Assembly (NCBI GenBank): GCA_037445775.1
Contig: JBBIJX010000020.1
Span: 1 to 26,733 of the forward strand
Length of the DNA stretch: 26,733 bases
Origin: JBBUX01 sp037445775
GTDB taxonomy: Bacteria > Actinomycetota > Coriobacteriia > Anaerosomatales > PHET01
Direction of reading: 5' to 3'
Positions 1-9,262 of this stretch are shown in pieces (position 1 is the first letter of the stretch; the number at the start of each line of letters is the position of its first letter). The translations under genes were made by a program, and so were the position numbers. A model generated the notes under the pieces. That model did not search any database. It saw only the letters and a program-made list of their open reading frames with translations, and was not told the DNA's origin.

Positions 1-38
1 CAGGTGTTCGTGCTCGTCCGCGACGTGTGCGGACCCGC

Positions 39-1436
39 TCAGGCCGTACGCACGTGCACGAAGTCCGTCCCGCCCGGCGTACTCGACGCAAGCCCGGCGG
101 TGATCGCGATCTTCTCGCCGCGCGCGGCGAACCCGGCCTCGCACACTGCGCCGGCGGCGTTCTCGAGAAGGTCAAGGGAGTCCGGTTCGAACGCCATGAC
201 AACGCTTCGGACCCCCCAGACGAGCGCGAGGCGTCGCGCGACCCGCGCGCTGGGAGCGACCGCCACCAACGGCGTGGCCGGACGGTAGCGCGATACCGCA
301 AGAGCAGTCGCGCCGGATTGCGTGAGGGTCACGATCGCCGCGAGTTCAAGTTCGGCCGCGAGCTCCGAGACGGCGGCGCTGACGGCAGCTTGCACGCTGT
401 CCCGTGTCGTGGCGCGAGGAGGCCGCGAAGGTGTGAGCGACTCCTCGGCGGCTCCGACGATGCGTGCCATCGTCTCAACGGCGATGACCGGGTAGGAGCC
501 CGCAGCCGTCTCGCCCGATAGCATCACCGCGTCCGCTCGCTCGAAGATCGCATTGGCGACGTCACTCGCCTCGGCTCGCGTGGGACGCGGCCGCTCGCGC
601 ATGGAGTCGAGCATCTCCGTCGCGATGATGACCGGCTTACCGGCGGCCCGGGCGGTGCGGACGATACGCCGCTGCAACACCGGCACCTGCTCGGGCGAAG
701 TCTCCACTCCCAAGTCGCCGCGTGCGACCATCACCCCGTCCGCCGCCGCCACGATCTCGTCGATGCATGCCGTCGCCTCGTGCTTCTCTATCTTGGCGAC
801 GATTCCGGGGTGCGGCGCCGGCGCGAACCTCGAGCGGAGCGCCGCCACATCGGCGGCGCAGCGCACGAACGACTGGCCAACCCAGTCGATTTCGTTGCGC
901 CCGGCCCATGCGGCGAGGGCGGCGTCCCGTTCGGTGACAGCATCCACCGAGAGCGTCACGCCGGGCACATTCACTCCCTTGCGGGACGCAAGCGGTCCAC
1001 CGGTCACGACGCGCGTCAAGACGTCGTGACCGTCCACCGCCTCGACCACGAGTTCGATTCGACCGTCGTCGATGAGGATACGCATCCCCGATGCCACGTC
1101 GTCCGCAAGGCCGCAGTGCGTTACGGAGACCCGTGCGGCATCGCCGGGAGTCTCATCGCCCGACAGCACGAGGCGCGCGCCGGCCTCGAGAACGGTCCCG
1201 GGCGAAACGACGCCCACCCTGACCTTCGGACCGGGCAGGTCGAGCAGCACCCCGACGTGGCGACCTGCGTCCGCCGACGCAGCGCGTACCGCCGCAAGCC
1301 GCGCGGCGAGTTCGTCCTCCGTCGAGTGCGCGGCGTTCAGCCTGACCACGTCGACGCCGGCCGCGATCACTGCGGCGAGCACTTCAGGCGGGTCTGTCGC
1401 GGGACCCAGCGTGGCGACGATCTTAGTTCGACGCAT
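39..1436 (-). CDS. pyk: Pyruvate kinase
   Basis: This gene encodes pyruvate kinase, the last step of glycolysis, which converts phosphoenolpyruvate and ADP to pyruvate and ATP in the cytoplasm. The 465-aa product has the family landmarks in order: an N-terminal RTKIVATLGPA strand, the VRLNAAHS segment (the usual form is NxSHG, so this is a mild variant), LLDLPGPKVRVG, the catalytic lysine in IVAKIEKHEA, the metal site in ADGVMVARGDLGVE, then ATEMLDSM and VMLSGETAAGSYP. A C-terminal domain of normal size follows. The start is ATG. It lies 27 bp after the methyltransferase stop, so co-transcription from the upstream minus-strand genes is plausible. The stop is inside the window, so the gene is complete. 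Confidence 0.96.
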   Translation of the reverse strand: MRRTKIVATLGPATDPPEVLAAVIAAGVDVVRLNAAHSTEDELAARLAAVRAASADAGRHVGVLLDLPGPKVRVGVVSPGTVLEAGARLVLSGDETPGDAARVSVTHCGLADDVASGMRILIDDGRIELVVEAVDGHDVLTRVVTGGPLASRKGVNVPGVTLSVDAVTERDAALAAWAGRNEIDWVGQSFVRCAADVAALRSRFAPAPHPGIVAKIEKHEATACIDEIVAAADGVMVARGDLGVETSPEQVPVLQRRIVRTARAAGKPVIIATEMLDSMRERPRPTRAEASDVANAIFERADAVMLSGETAAGSYPVIAVETMARIVGAAEESLTPSRPPRATTRDSVQAAVSAAVSELAAELELAAIVTLTQSGATALAVSRYRPATPLVAVAPSARVARRLALVWGVRSVVMAFEPDSLDLLENAAGAVCEAGFAARGEKIAITAGLASSTPGGTDFVHVRTA

Positions 1437-1463
1437 CCCGGCCCCAATCCTCGATGCGCAAGC

Positions 1464-2375
1464 TCAGCCGCCCGGGGACTCCGCCCCGTGCTCCGGGTGC
1501 TTCGGCAGTCGTACGAGTTGTACCCCCTCGTCGACCCGGCGCACGGTTACCTCTTCCCGGCCGAGCCGGTGCGCCGCGGTCCGCAGGTTGCCGTAGAGCC
1601 GGTCGATGCCCTCGAGTCTCGTCGTGACTAGGATCGCGCGGTCACCACCGGCGAGAAAGTACCTCACCAGACGCGTCGCGGCGCCGCGCGGCGCCGGGAA
1701 CGGCACGTCGATGACGCGCGCCTCGACCTCCCAGTGCTCGTCCGCGGGACCGAAGGGCTCGACGTCCTGCGGCACCGCGGAGAGGATGACCGCCTGGCGC
1801 CTCTGGGCCCCAGGCACCGCCGCAGTCACGAAGCGCAACCGCACGTCGAAACCGTGCGCCGCCGCGGCGCGCGCGAGAAACGCCCAGTCCATCGACGGGT
1901 CGTCGTCCACGAGCATCACGACCTTGTCCGTGACGTGAGTCGCGAGCACCTGCAGCAGGCGAAGCAGTCCCACGCCTCGCCGCGGCGTGAACGTCACCAC
2001 CGCCGCATCGAAGAGCTCGTTGTGCGCCAGGTCCTCCGCCATCCCCTTGACGACCCTCAGGCATGGCGAGTCCGAGACGTCTTTGGCGAGCAATCGGCGC
2101 AACATGCCCTCGCTCGGCTCAAGCGCCGTGACATGGCCTGCCCGCGTCAGTAGCGGCGCGGTGAGAAGCCCGGTGGCCGCTCCGGCCTCAAGCAGCCGGG
2201 CGCCCTCAGGCACCTCTTCGAGCAACGCGGCCACGAGCTCGGGAAAGACCCTCTCGCGTCCGAAGTCGTAGTCGAAGCGGTTCGCGAACCGTTCCCGGCG
2301 CGCGAGTGCAGACTCGAGCGGCATCCCGAAGCGGACCGTCGCTTCTGCAGAATCGATGTCCCAAGGTTCCGTCAC
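1464..2375 (-). CDS. Class I SAM-dependent methyltransferase
   Basis: The 303-aa protein has a Rossmann-type SAM-binding fold. Motif I is LLEAGAATGLLT at about residues 61-72. An acidic motif II follows in TALEPSEGM near residue 86, and then a short MAEDL acidic segment. The substrate cannot be read from the sequence. The start is GTG, chosen because a GGAGG ribosome-binding site sits about 9 bp upstream and no better start lies nearby. It begins 41 bp after the enolase stop and ends 27 bp before pyruvate kinase, so it probably belongs to the same transcript. The C-terminal third (about 200-303) shows no motif I recognise. The methyltransferase fold is secure; any specific role would be guesswork. 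Confidence 0.85.
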   Translation of the reverse strand: MTEPWDIDSAEATVRFGMPLESALARRERFANRFDYDFGRERVFPELVAALLEEVPEGARLLEAGAATGLLTAPLLTRAGHVTALEPSEGMLRRLLAKDVSDSPCLRVVKGMAEDLAHNELFDAAVVTFTPRRGVGLLRLLQVLATHVTDKVVMLVDDDPSMDWAFLARAAAAHGFDVRLRFVTAAVPGAQRRQAVILSAVPQDVEPFGPADEHWEVEARVIDVPFPAPRGAATRLVRYFLAGGDRAILVTTRLEGIDRLYGNLRTAAHRLGREEVTVRRVDEGVQLVRLPKHPEHGAESPGG

Positions 2376-2416
2376 GTCGACGCCTCCAGGCGTCCTCGTG
2401 GGCGCGCGCCGATCAC

Positions 2417-3706
2417 TTAGCGTCGATTGTAGAACGCCGCCATACCCGGATACACACCGGAGTCCGCGAGTTCCTCTTCGATCCGGAGCAGCCGGTTGTA
2501 CTTGGCCACGCGATCGGAGCGCGCAGGCGCGCCGGTCTTGATCTGCCCCGCGTTCGTCGCCACGGCGAGGTCAGCGATCGTCGTGTCCTCGGTCTCGCCC
2601 GAGCGGTGGCTGATCACACACGTGTAGCCCGCCTGTTTCGCCATCTCGATGCAGTCGAGCGTCTCGGTGAGCGTTCCGATCTGGTTGAGCTTGATGAGTA
2701 TCGAGTTCGCTACGCCCATCTCGATGCCGCGGCGCAAGCGCTCGGGATTCGTCACGAACAGGTCGTCGCCCACGAGCTGGACCGTGGCGCCGAGCCTCTC
2801 GGTGAGCAGCTTCCAGCCGTCCCAGTCCTCCTCGGCCATGCCGTCCTCGAGACTCACGATGGGATAGCGCGCGACAAGATCGGCCCAGAACTCCACCATC
2901 TGGGCGCTCGTGAGTTCACGCCCCTCACCGGCGAGCTTGTAGACGCCGCGCTCCGCGTCGTAGATCTCCGTTGTCGCCGGGTCGAGCGCGATCATGACCT
3001 CGTCGCCGGGACGGTAGCCGGCCGCAGTTACCGCCTCGACGACGATTGCGAGCGCCGCCTCGTTCGATTCAAGGTCGGGGGCGAACCCGCCCTCATCACC
3101 CACGCCCGTGCCGAGCCCGCGGTCGTGCAGCAGCTTCTTGAGCGTGTGGTAGATCTCCGCACACCAACGCAGCCCCTCGGCGAACGTGGGGGCGCCCACC
3201 GGCATGACCATGAACTCCTGCAAGTCGACGTTGTTGTCGGCGTGCGCGCCGCCGTTCAGGATGTTCATCATTGGCACCGGCAAGAGGTGCGCGTTCGCGC
3301 CCCCGAGGTAGCTGTAGAGCGTCAGTTCGGTCGACGCGGCGGCGGCCTTCGCGGCCGCGAGCGAGACGCCCAAGATCGAGTTGGCGCCGAGCGTCCCCTT
3401 GTTCGGCGATCCGTCCGTCTCGATGAGCACAGCATCGACAGCGCGTTGGTCCGTCGCGTCGAGTCCTACGACCGCCTCGGCGATCGCGTCGTTCACGTTC
3501 GCCACTGCGCTGCGCACACCCTTGCCCAGGTAGCGCCCCTTGTCACCGTCGCGCAGCTCCACCGCCTCGAATGCGCCGGTCGACGCGCCGGACGGGACCG
3601 CAGCCCACCCGAAGCTGCCGTCGTCGAGGGCGACCTCGACCTCGACCGTTGGATTGCCGCGCGAGTCGAGAATCTCGCGTGCAGCCACGTCGGTGATGAT
3701 GCTCAT
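2417..3706 (-). CDS. eno: Enolase (phosphopyruvate hydratase)
   Basis: Enolase interconverts 2-phosphoglycerate and phosphoenolpyruvate in glycolysis and is also a frequent degradosome partner. The 429-aa product has every expected block: SGASTGAFEAVELRDGD, the GANSILGVSLA loop, HADNNVDLQEFMVMPVGAP, GDEGGFAPDL, metal ligands in ALDPA, SLEDG and GDDLFVTN, the catalytic lysine in LIKLNQIGTL, and the signature SHRSGETEDTTIADLAV. The start is the ATG of MSIITDVAAREI, preceded by a GGGAGAG ribosome-binding site. A longer upstream reading frame exists but belongs to mazG. The ATG overlaps the mazG stop as ATGA, indicating translational coupling. The mfd-mazG-eno order is typical of Actinobacteria. 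Confidence 0.98.
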   Translation of the reverse strand: MSIITDVAAREILDSRGNPTVEVEVALDDGSFGWAAVPSGASTGAFEAVELRDGDKGRYLGKGVRSAVANVNDAIAEAVVGLDATDQRAVDAVLIETDGSPNKGTLGANSILGVSLAAAKAAAASTELTLYSYLGGANAHLLPVPMMNILNGGAHADNNVDLQEFMVMPVGAPTFAEGLRWCAEIYHTLKKLLHDRGLGTGVGDEGGFAPDLESNEAALAIVVEAVTAAGYRPGDEVMIALDPATTEIYDAERGVYKLAGEGRELTSAQMVEFWADLVARYPIVSLEDGMAEEDWDGWKLLTERLGATVQLVGDDLFVTNPERLRRGIEMGVANSILIKLNQIGTLTETLDCIEMAKQAGYTCVISHRSGETEDTTIADLAVATNAGQIKTGAPARSDRVAKYNRLLRIEEELADSGVYPGMAAFYNRR

Positions 3707-4506
3707 AATGTGCTCTCCCTCTCCTTGGCTCTCTGCCAAAGCAGTTCCTGCCCTTCGGCGGACAGCTCCGCGACGTCGCTCCCCGCCTCCGCCGCGAACC
3801 CCTCCATCGCGGCCCAGCGGCTCCGGAACTTCTCGCACGTACCGCGAAGCGCGGTCTCAGCATCGACGCCTTGTTTGCGCGCAAGATTCACGACGGTGAA
3901 CAGGATATCGCCTATCTCGTCGGCCGCCTCCGGGCTGCCCGGCTCCGTCTCCGCGAGCTCGGCGACCTCCTCGTGAAGCTTGTCGATGACGCCGTCGAGG
4001 GACTGCCATTCGAAGCCCGCGGAAACGGCTTTGCGCGAGATAGTCTGTGCGAGCATGAGGGCGGGCAGTGCGTGCGGCACTTCGTCGAGGAGCCCCGTGC
4101 CCTTCGCGGCCTTCTCCTGGCGCTTGATCTCGTCCCAGCGGCGATGCACTTCGTGTGCGGTGTCCGCCACCACCGCATCGCCGAAGACGTGCGGGTGGCG
4201 CCGCACGATCTTGTCCGTGATCCCCGCCACCACGTCGTCGATGGAGAACTCGCCGGCGTCCGCGGCGATCTGGGACTGCAGCACTACTTGGAGTAGCACG
4301 TCGCCGAGCTCCTCTGAGAGCCCGGCGACGTCTTCGGTCTCTATGGCGTGGACCGCCTCATAGGCCTCTTCCACCATGTTCTTCGCGATCGACGCATGCG
4401 TCTGCTCGCGGTCCCACGAACACCCGCCGGGGGCTCGGAGTGCGGCGATCACCTCGACGAACGCACCGAACCCATGGTCGTTCGCTTCTCCCCCCGTGGC
4501 CTCCAC
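3703..4506 (-). CDS. mazG: Nucleoside triphosphate pyrophosphohydrolase MazG
   Basis: MazG hydrolyses NTPs/dNTPs to monophosphates and pyrophosphate, a housecleaning role against non-canonical nucleotides. The 267-aa length fits the two-domain family. The first repeat shows CSWDREQTHASI, the EEAYEA metal helix and SEELGDVLLQVV. The second shows EWQSLDGVIDKLHEEVAEL and ADEIGDILFTVVNLARK. I set the start at the GTG one base after the foldase stop, because no ATG lies before conserved sequence. The ribosome-binding site there is weak, so the start is less certain than the gene. The stop overlaps the enolase ATG by four bases. It sits inside the mfd - foldase - mazG - eno run. Confidence 0.94.
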   Translation of the reverse strand: MEATGGEANDHGFGAFVEVIAALRAPGGCSWDREQTHASIAKNMVEEAYEAVHAIETEDVAGLSEELGDVLLQVVLQSQIAADAGEFSIDDVVAGITDKIVRRHPHVFGDAVVADTAHEVHRRWDEIKRQEKAAKGTGLLDEVPHALPALMLAQTISRKAVSAGFEWQSLDGVIDKLHEEVAELAETEPGSPEAADEIGDILFTVVNLARKQGVDAETALRGTCEKFRSRWAAMEGFAAEAGSDVAELSAEGQELLWQRAKERESTL

Positions 4507-4507
4507 G

Positions 4508-5485
4508 TTACTTCGAGGTCGCCTCCGTGGAGCCCTGCGCGTTGCCCGGCTTGAGCTCGTCGATGAGGATCTCGATCTTGGCCTTCTTACGCAGGTCATC
4601 GAGGAACTTCTGATAGGCGTCCGCACGGTTCTGCTGCAGCAGGATCTGCTTGATCTGCTCCTTGACGTCCTCGTACTTCTGCTGTGAGGCGCCGCGTGTC
4701 TCAGTGATCCGAATGATGTGCCAGCCATACGGCGTCTTGACGAGTTCCGAGGTCTCGCCCTTGCCAAGCTTGGCCATGGCGGACTCAAGCTCGCCGATCG
4801 GCGCGGTGGACGGCCAGCCCATGTCGCCACCCTTGGCGGCGGTCTGCGTGTCGACGGAGTACTCCTTCGCAAGCTCCTCGAAGTTGCCGCCGGCTTTCAC
4901 GCGGGCGAGCACCCGCTCGGCTTCCTTCTTGTCCTCAGGCTTGAACAGGATGTGTGACGCGCGCTTGGCGGCCTTCTGCTCGAACTGCGCCTTGTTCTTC
5001 TCGTAGTAGGCCTTCATATCGGCCTCGGCGATCTTGGCGTCCTTCGCGAGCGACTCGATGATCTTCTGCGTCGTCAGCTGCTCGCGGATCTGCTTCTCGA
5101 GCGTCTCCACAGTCATGCCGGCGCTCTTGAGCGCCGACTGGAACTGCTCTTCGTCCTTGAAACCAGCGCGAAGCTGCTCGATCTGCTTCTTGACCTCATC
5201 GGCCGTCACTTCGAGCTTGCGCTCCTTGGCTGCCTGCTCGAGCAGTATCTGGTTGATGAGGTTGTCGAGAAGGCGCTGCTTGTAGTCGAGCAGACGGCCT
5301 TCGCCGTCCGCGCCCTCAAACATCTGCGGGTACTGCTTCTTCAGCTGCTCAAGCTGCTTGTCGAGCTCGGCGATGGGTATCTTGTCGCCGTTGACCTTGG
5401 CGGCGGTTTCGGAATCCGAACACCCGGCCGCGAGCGCGAGCGACGCGGCAAGGGCGGCGGCGAGCAAGATGCGAACGAGCTTCAT
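4508..5485 (-). CDS. Lipoprotein foldase, SurA/PrsA-type parvulin peptidyl-prolyl isomerase
   Basis: This is a membrane-anchored extracytoplasmic chaperone/isomerase for folding exported proteins. The 325-aa product starts with a lipoprotein signal: MKLVRIL, a hydrophobic stretch, and the lipobox LAAGC. A SurA_N-like helical segment follows, with LLDNLINQILLEQAAKERK and later a TVETLEKQIREQL helix. Next comes a PpiC rotamase domain with ASHILFKPEDKKEAE, AKEYSVDTQTAAKGGDMGW and TPYGWHIIRI, then a basic helical C-terminus. The ATG is preceded by GGGAGGAA at 9 bp spacing. The start lies 4 bp after the mfd stop, so translation is probably coupled. mazG follows with a single base between them. The LpqU lipoprotein occupies a comparable place in mycobacteria but is not this family. 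Confidence 0.93.
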   Translation of the reverse strand: MKLVRILLAAALAASLALAAGCSDSETAAKVNGDKIPIAELDKQLEQLKKQYPQMFEGADGEGRLLDYKQRLLDNLINQILLEQAAKERKLEVTADEVKKQIEQLRAGFKDEEQFQSALKSAGMTVETLEKQIREQLTTQKIIESLAKDAKIAEADMKAYYEKNKAQFEQKAAKRASHILFKPEDKKEAERVLARVKAGGNFEELAKEYSVDTQTAAKGGDMGWPSTAPIGELESAMAKLGKGETSELVKTPYGWHIIRITETRGASQQKYEDVKEQIKQILLQQNRADAYQKFLDDLRKKAKIEILIDELKPGNAQGSTEATSK

Positions 5486-5489
5486 GCGT

Positions 5490-8400
5490 CTATTCCTCCC
5501 GAAAGCTGGGGTTGGGCCCGGACGAGTATACAGCACGCAGAGCTCCGAGGGCCGTCGCCGTCACAGACTCTCCATACGCCACCGGCCACGTCATCTCGTG
5601 CTTGCGCGTAAGGAAGACCGCGCCCAGCGAACTCAGCCGTCCCCGGACGTCGTCATCGACATCGACGGGCGAGATCGTCAAGCGGTGCCGGACTAGGGAT
5701 ACGTGCGTCACGCCGTGATCCGCAGCGACAGCCTTGACCTGCGCGATCTCGACCAGGTTGCGGGTGACTTCAGGCATCGGGCCGTGCCGTTCCGAGAGCT
5801 CGGCTGCGACGGCGGCAACCGCCTCGGGCGTGGGGGCGCCCGCGAGGCGCCTGTAGTAGAGCACCCGCTCGTCGACGGCGCCTACGTACTCTTCGGGTAT
5901 GAACGCCGGCACCGGAAGATCCACGCGGATCTCGGGATGCGCGACGACTGGCTCGCCGCGCGCCTCACTCACGGCCTCCATGAGCATCTGGGCGAACAGG
6001 TCGAAGCCCACCGCCGAGAGGTTGCCATGCTGTTCGGCGCCGATGAGCGACCCTGCGCCGCGGATCTCGAGGTCGCGCATCGCGATCTGGATGCCGCTGC
6101 CTAGTTCGTCGTGCTCCCGGATGGCGGTGAGCCGCTCGATCGCCGCCTCGGTGAGCGCGTTCTCCCGCGGGAACAGGAAGTACGCGTACGCCTTCACGTG
6201 ACTGCGCCCCACGCGGCCCTTGAGCTGGTAGAGCTGCGCCAGTCCCAGGCGCTGCGAGTCCTCGATGACAAGCGTGTTCGAGTGCGGGTTATCGATCCCC
6301 GATTCGATGATCGTCGTCGCGACGAGCACGTCGGCCTCGTTGGCGGCGAACTGCTCCATGACGGCCTCGAGCTGCTTCTCGCTCATCTGACCGTGCGCCA
6401 CCGCCACGCGCGCCTCGGGCGCCGCGCGCGTCACGCGCTCGACCGCGTCATCGATCGTCTTGACGCGATTGGAGACGTAGTAGACCTGGCCACCCCGCTC
6501 GAGCTCACGGCGGACGGCGCCGGAGACGACGTCCTCGTCCCACTCACCCACGTGCACCGTCACTGGAAAGCGGTTCGGTGGCGGCGTGTCGATCACGGAC
6601 ATGTCGCGCACGCCTGACAGCGACATCTGCAGCGTGCGCGGGATGGGAGTGGCGCTCATCGCGAGCACGTCGACCTGCTCGCGCAAGTTCGTCAGGTGCT
6701 CCTTGTGCTCGACACCGAAGCGCTGCTCCTCATCGATGATGACGAGGCCCAGATCGTGCGGGGCTACATCGCGCGAAAGCAGGCGGTGGGTGCCGATGAG
6801 CAGATGGATCTCACCGCGGGCGAACCCCTCGAGCGAGGCCTTCTGCTGTGCCGCGGTGCGGAAGCGAGACAGGACCTCGACCGTGACGCCGAACGGGGTG
6901 AATCGCTCGCTGAACGTCGTGAAGTGCTGCTGGGCGAGGATCGTCGTAGGGCAGAGCACCATGACCTGCTTGCCGTTCTGCGTGGCCTTGAACGCCGCGC
7001 GGATCGCCACCTCGGTCTTGCCATATCCCACGTCGCCGCAGACGAGCCGGTCCATGGGCTTGCCCGACTCCATGTCGGCCTTGACGTCGGCTATCGCGGC
7101 GAGCTGGTCGGGCGTCTCCTCGTACGGGAACATCGCCTCCATCTCGAGCTGCCATGGAGTGTCGGGCGCGTACGAGAAGCCGGTGACCGTCGAGCGGCGC
7201 GCGTAGAGGTCGACGAGGTCGAACGCGAGCTGGCGCACCGCCTTGCGCGCCTTGCCGGTCGCACGGCTCCAGTCCGCGGTGTTCAGACGCGTCACGCGCG
7301 GCGAGGCGCCGTCCGGACCGACGTACTTCGTGACACGGTCGATCTGTTCCACCGGCACGAAGAGCCTGTCGCCCTTCGCGTACTCAAGCAGCAGGTAGTC
7401 ACGCTCGACGCCCAGCACCTCCTGGCGGACGACCTCGCGGAACAACGCGATGCCGTGCGTCGCGTGCACGACGTAGTCACCCGGGGCGAACGCGAAGGTG
7501 ATGCGCGTCGGGTCGATCTCGCGGCGGCGCCGCCGCGCCATCGAGCGAGGGAAGATATCGTCGACGCTCACCACCGCGACTCTCGCGTCGGGGGCGACGT
7601 AACCAGCCGGTATATCGACGTCGGTGAGCTCGACCACGCCGGCCTCGAGCCCAGCCGGGGGGCGCTTCTCTCCCTCGCTGAGCTCCTCGGGCACCGCGTG
7701 ATCGCGCGCGTCGCGCACGCGCACCCCGGCCTCGGCGAGCGCGTCACCGATGCGCCGCCGCGTCCTGCGGTCCGGCACGGCTAGCGCCACGCGGAATCCT
7801 TCGTGCAGCAGCGAGCGTACGCCTCCCACGAAGCGCTCCTCACCGCCGGAGACCTCGGGCCGCCGCGCGGAGAGTTCAGCGTCCACGCCGCTGCCCGCCC
7901 TGATGAGCGATAGCAGGGTGAGCCGCTGCCGTTCGCCGAACTCGACCTCCGCCGGCATGAGGTAGAGGCCGTCGAGCGGCCGGGTGTTGGGCGCTATCGA
8001 GCGGAACGAGGCCGCCTTCGCCGCAGCTTCGAGCTCCTCGCGGCGGCGCACGGTGTCGTCGAAGAGCGAGCGGGGCTCGGCCACAACGACGAGTGTTTCG
8101 ACGCCGAGGTACTCCGTCACCGTGCCCGGTCGCTTGTAGAGTAGCGGCAGGTAGCGCTCGACGCCGGTGAAGGGTGCCGACTGTCCCAGAAGCTCGAGTT
8201 CGTGCGCGAGTTCCGGCGACTTCAAAGCCCGGTCACGCAGCGCACGTTCGGCGGCTTCCGCGCCACGCTTGGAGAGCATGAGTTCGCGGCACGGGTAGAC
8301 CTCGACCGGACCGGAGTCGCCGATCGCCTGCCCGGTGCCGGGGACGTAGCGCCGCAGCGTCTCGATCTCGTCGCCGAAGAGCTCCGCGCGTACCGGATGC

Positions 8401-8966
8401 TGGCTGCCAGCCCCGAAGACGTCGACGATGCCGCCACGCACGGCGAACAGGCCGGGCTCGTCGGCAGCGTCGGTGCGCGTGTAGCCCATCGCGACGAGGC
8501 GCTCGGCGCACGCCGCGACGTCGAGCTCGGCGCCGGGGGCCAGCTCGAGCGGGTCGAACGCCCGGCTGCCCTGCGGCGGGACGGCCCTCAGGAGCGAGCG
8601 CGCTGACGCGACGACGACAAAGGGCCGCCCCTTGTCGAGCGCGTACAGCGCCCGTGCGCGCGTCCCGACCTCGGCGAGGTCCGGCGGCACGAGCGACCAC
8701 GGCAGGTCCGAGCGGTCCGGCAGGTGCATGACGCGCTCCCGCCCCAGGTAGGCGGCTACCTGGCGCGCGAAGCGCTCGGCGGCCTCCTCACCGGCGAGCA
8801 CGACGAACATCGGGCGCGGCGTGCGCGCGTAGAGCGCCGCGACGAGCGCGGGACGCACCAGGCCGGGCGCCGCGAGGGTCGCGTCGGCCCCATCATCGAG
8901 CAGACCTGTGATCGTGCGATGCGCCGATGACGCGGCGAGCGACACGGCGAGGCGGTCGATGAGCAT
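5490..8966 (-). CDS. mfd: Transcription-repair coupling factor Mfd
   Basis: Mfd removes RNA polymerase stalled at DNA lesions and recruits UvrAB. The 1158-aa product is full length. It has an N-terminal UvrB-like region, then the RNA polymerase interaction domain at about 490-555 (GDYVVHATHGIALF, RLFVPVEQIDRVTKYVG). The RecG-like translocase has Walker A GDVGYGKTE near 641-649, PTTILAQQH, the DEEQRFGV box near 743 and SATPIPRTLQMS near 769. A second motor lobe contains VATTIIESGID and LYQLKGRVGRS, and a C-terminal TRCF domain ends the protein. The start is the ATG of MLIDRLAVSLA, which has GAGGAG 9 bp upstream. The open frame extends 63 codons further without coding character. It heads the mfd - foldase - mazG - eno run. 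Confidence 0.97.
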   Translation of the reverse strand: MLIDRLAVSLAASSAHRTITGLLDDGADATLAAPGLVRPALVAALYARTPRPMFVVLAGEEAAERFARQVAAYLGRERVMHLPDRSDLPWSLVPPDLAEVGTRARALYALDKGRPFVVVASARSLLRAVPPQGSRAFDPLELAPGAELDVAACAERLVAMGYTRTDAADEPGLFAVRGGIVDVFGAGSQHPVRAELFGDEIETLRRYVPGTGQAIGDSGPVEVYPCRELMLSKRGAEAAERALRDRALKSPELAHELELLGQSAPFTGVERYLPLLYKRPGTVTEYLGVETLVVVAEPRSLFDDTVRRREELEAAAKAASFRSIAPNTRPLDGLYLMPAEVEFGERQRLTLLSLIRAGSGVDAELSARRPEVSGGEERFVGGVRSLLHEGFRVALAVPDRRTRRRIGDALAEAGVRVRDARDHAVPEELSEGEKRPPAGLEAGVVELTDVDIPAGYVAPDARVAVVSVDDIFPRSMARRRRREIDPTRITFAFAPGDYVVHATHGIALFREVVRQEVLGVERDYLLLEYAKGDRLFVPVEQIDRVTKYVGPDGASPRVTRLNTADWSRATGKARKAVRQLAFDLVDLYARRSTVTGFSYAPDTPWQLEMEAMFPYEETPDQLAAIADVKADMESGKPMDRLVCGDVGYGKTEVAIRAAFKATQNGKQVMVLCPTTILAQQHFTTFSERFTPFGVTVEVLSRFRTAAQQKASLEGFARGEIHLLIGTHRLLSRDVAPHDLGLVIIDEEQRFGVEHKEHLTNLREQVDVLAMSATPIPRTLQMSLSGVRDMSVIDTPPPNRFPVTVHVGEWDEDVVSGAVRRELERGGQVYYVSNRVKTIDDAVERVTRAAPEARVAVAHGQMSEKQLEAVMEQFAANEADVLVATTIIESGIDNPHSNTLVIEDSQRLGLAQLYQLKGRVGRSHVKAYAYFLFPRENALTEAAIERLTAIREHDELGSGIQIAMRDLEIRGAGSLIGAEQHGNLSAVGFDLFAQMLMEAVSEARGEPVVAHPEIRVDLPVPAFIPEEYVGAVDERVLYYRRLAGAPTPEAVAAVAAELSERHGPMPEVTRNLVEIAQVKAVAADHGVTHVSLVRHRLTISPVDVDDDVRGRLSSLGAVFLTRKHEMTWPVAYGESVTATALGALRAVYSSGPNPSFREE

Positions 8967-9085
8967 GAACGGCGGCTCCTCACGGCGGGCGCGGACAGCA
9001 CGAAAGCCCGCAAAGCGGAGCGTGGCACGCGTGAGCGTCCGTCCGCCGCGGGGGGTGCCCAGCGTATGACCGCGGGAATGGCGGG
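8967..9085. other. Short intergenic region upstream of mfd
   Basis: About 120 bp separate the mfd start from the stop of the candidate small ORF upstream. It holds the mfd ribosome-binding site, GAGGAG, just before the ATG. I could not pick out a convincing -35/-10 pair. It is the most likely place for a promoter of the mfd run if that run is not read through from further upstream. Confidence 0.4.
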
Positions 9086-9262
9086 TCAACTCCGGGTGCG
9101 CAGGTATTCCCCGGGGAGCAGCACCATCACGCCCTCGTACGTGACGCCCAGACAAGCTCCGAAGTGCGTCAGATCGCCCGGCGTGAGTGACGGCGATGCG
9201 TCGTGAGCGCCACGAGACCGCAGGCCGCCGCCCTCAGCCGCCCGCTCCGCTTCGTTCGGCAT
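9086..9262 (-). CDS. Possible 58-aa small protein overlapping the ada-like gene
   Basis: An ATG inside the end of the alkylguanine methyltransferase gene opens a 58-codon frame that continues beyond that gene's stop and ends at 9086. The part outside the overlap uses codons with GC-rich third positions and encodes a plausible polypeptide: GDLTHFGACLGV, then YEGVMVLLPGEYLRTRS. This is better coding character than expected for spacer DNA here. There is no good ribosome-binding site, so it would depend on coupling with the upstream gene. I do not recognise the family. It could equally be the tail of a decayed gene. Confidence 0.35.
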   Translation of the reverse strand: MPNEAERAAEGGGLRSRGAHDASPSLTPGDLTHFGACLGVTYEGVMVLLPGEYLRTRS

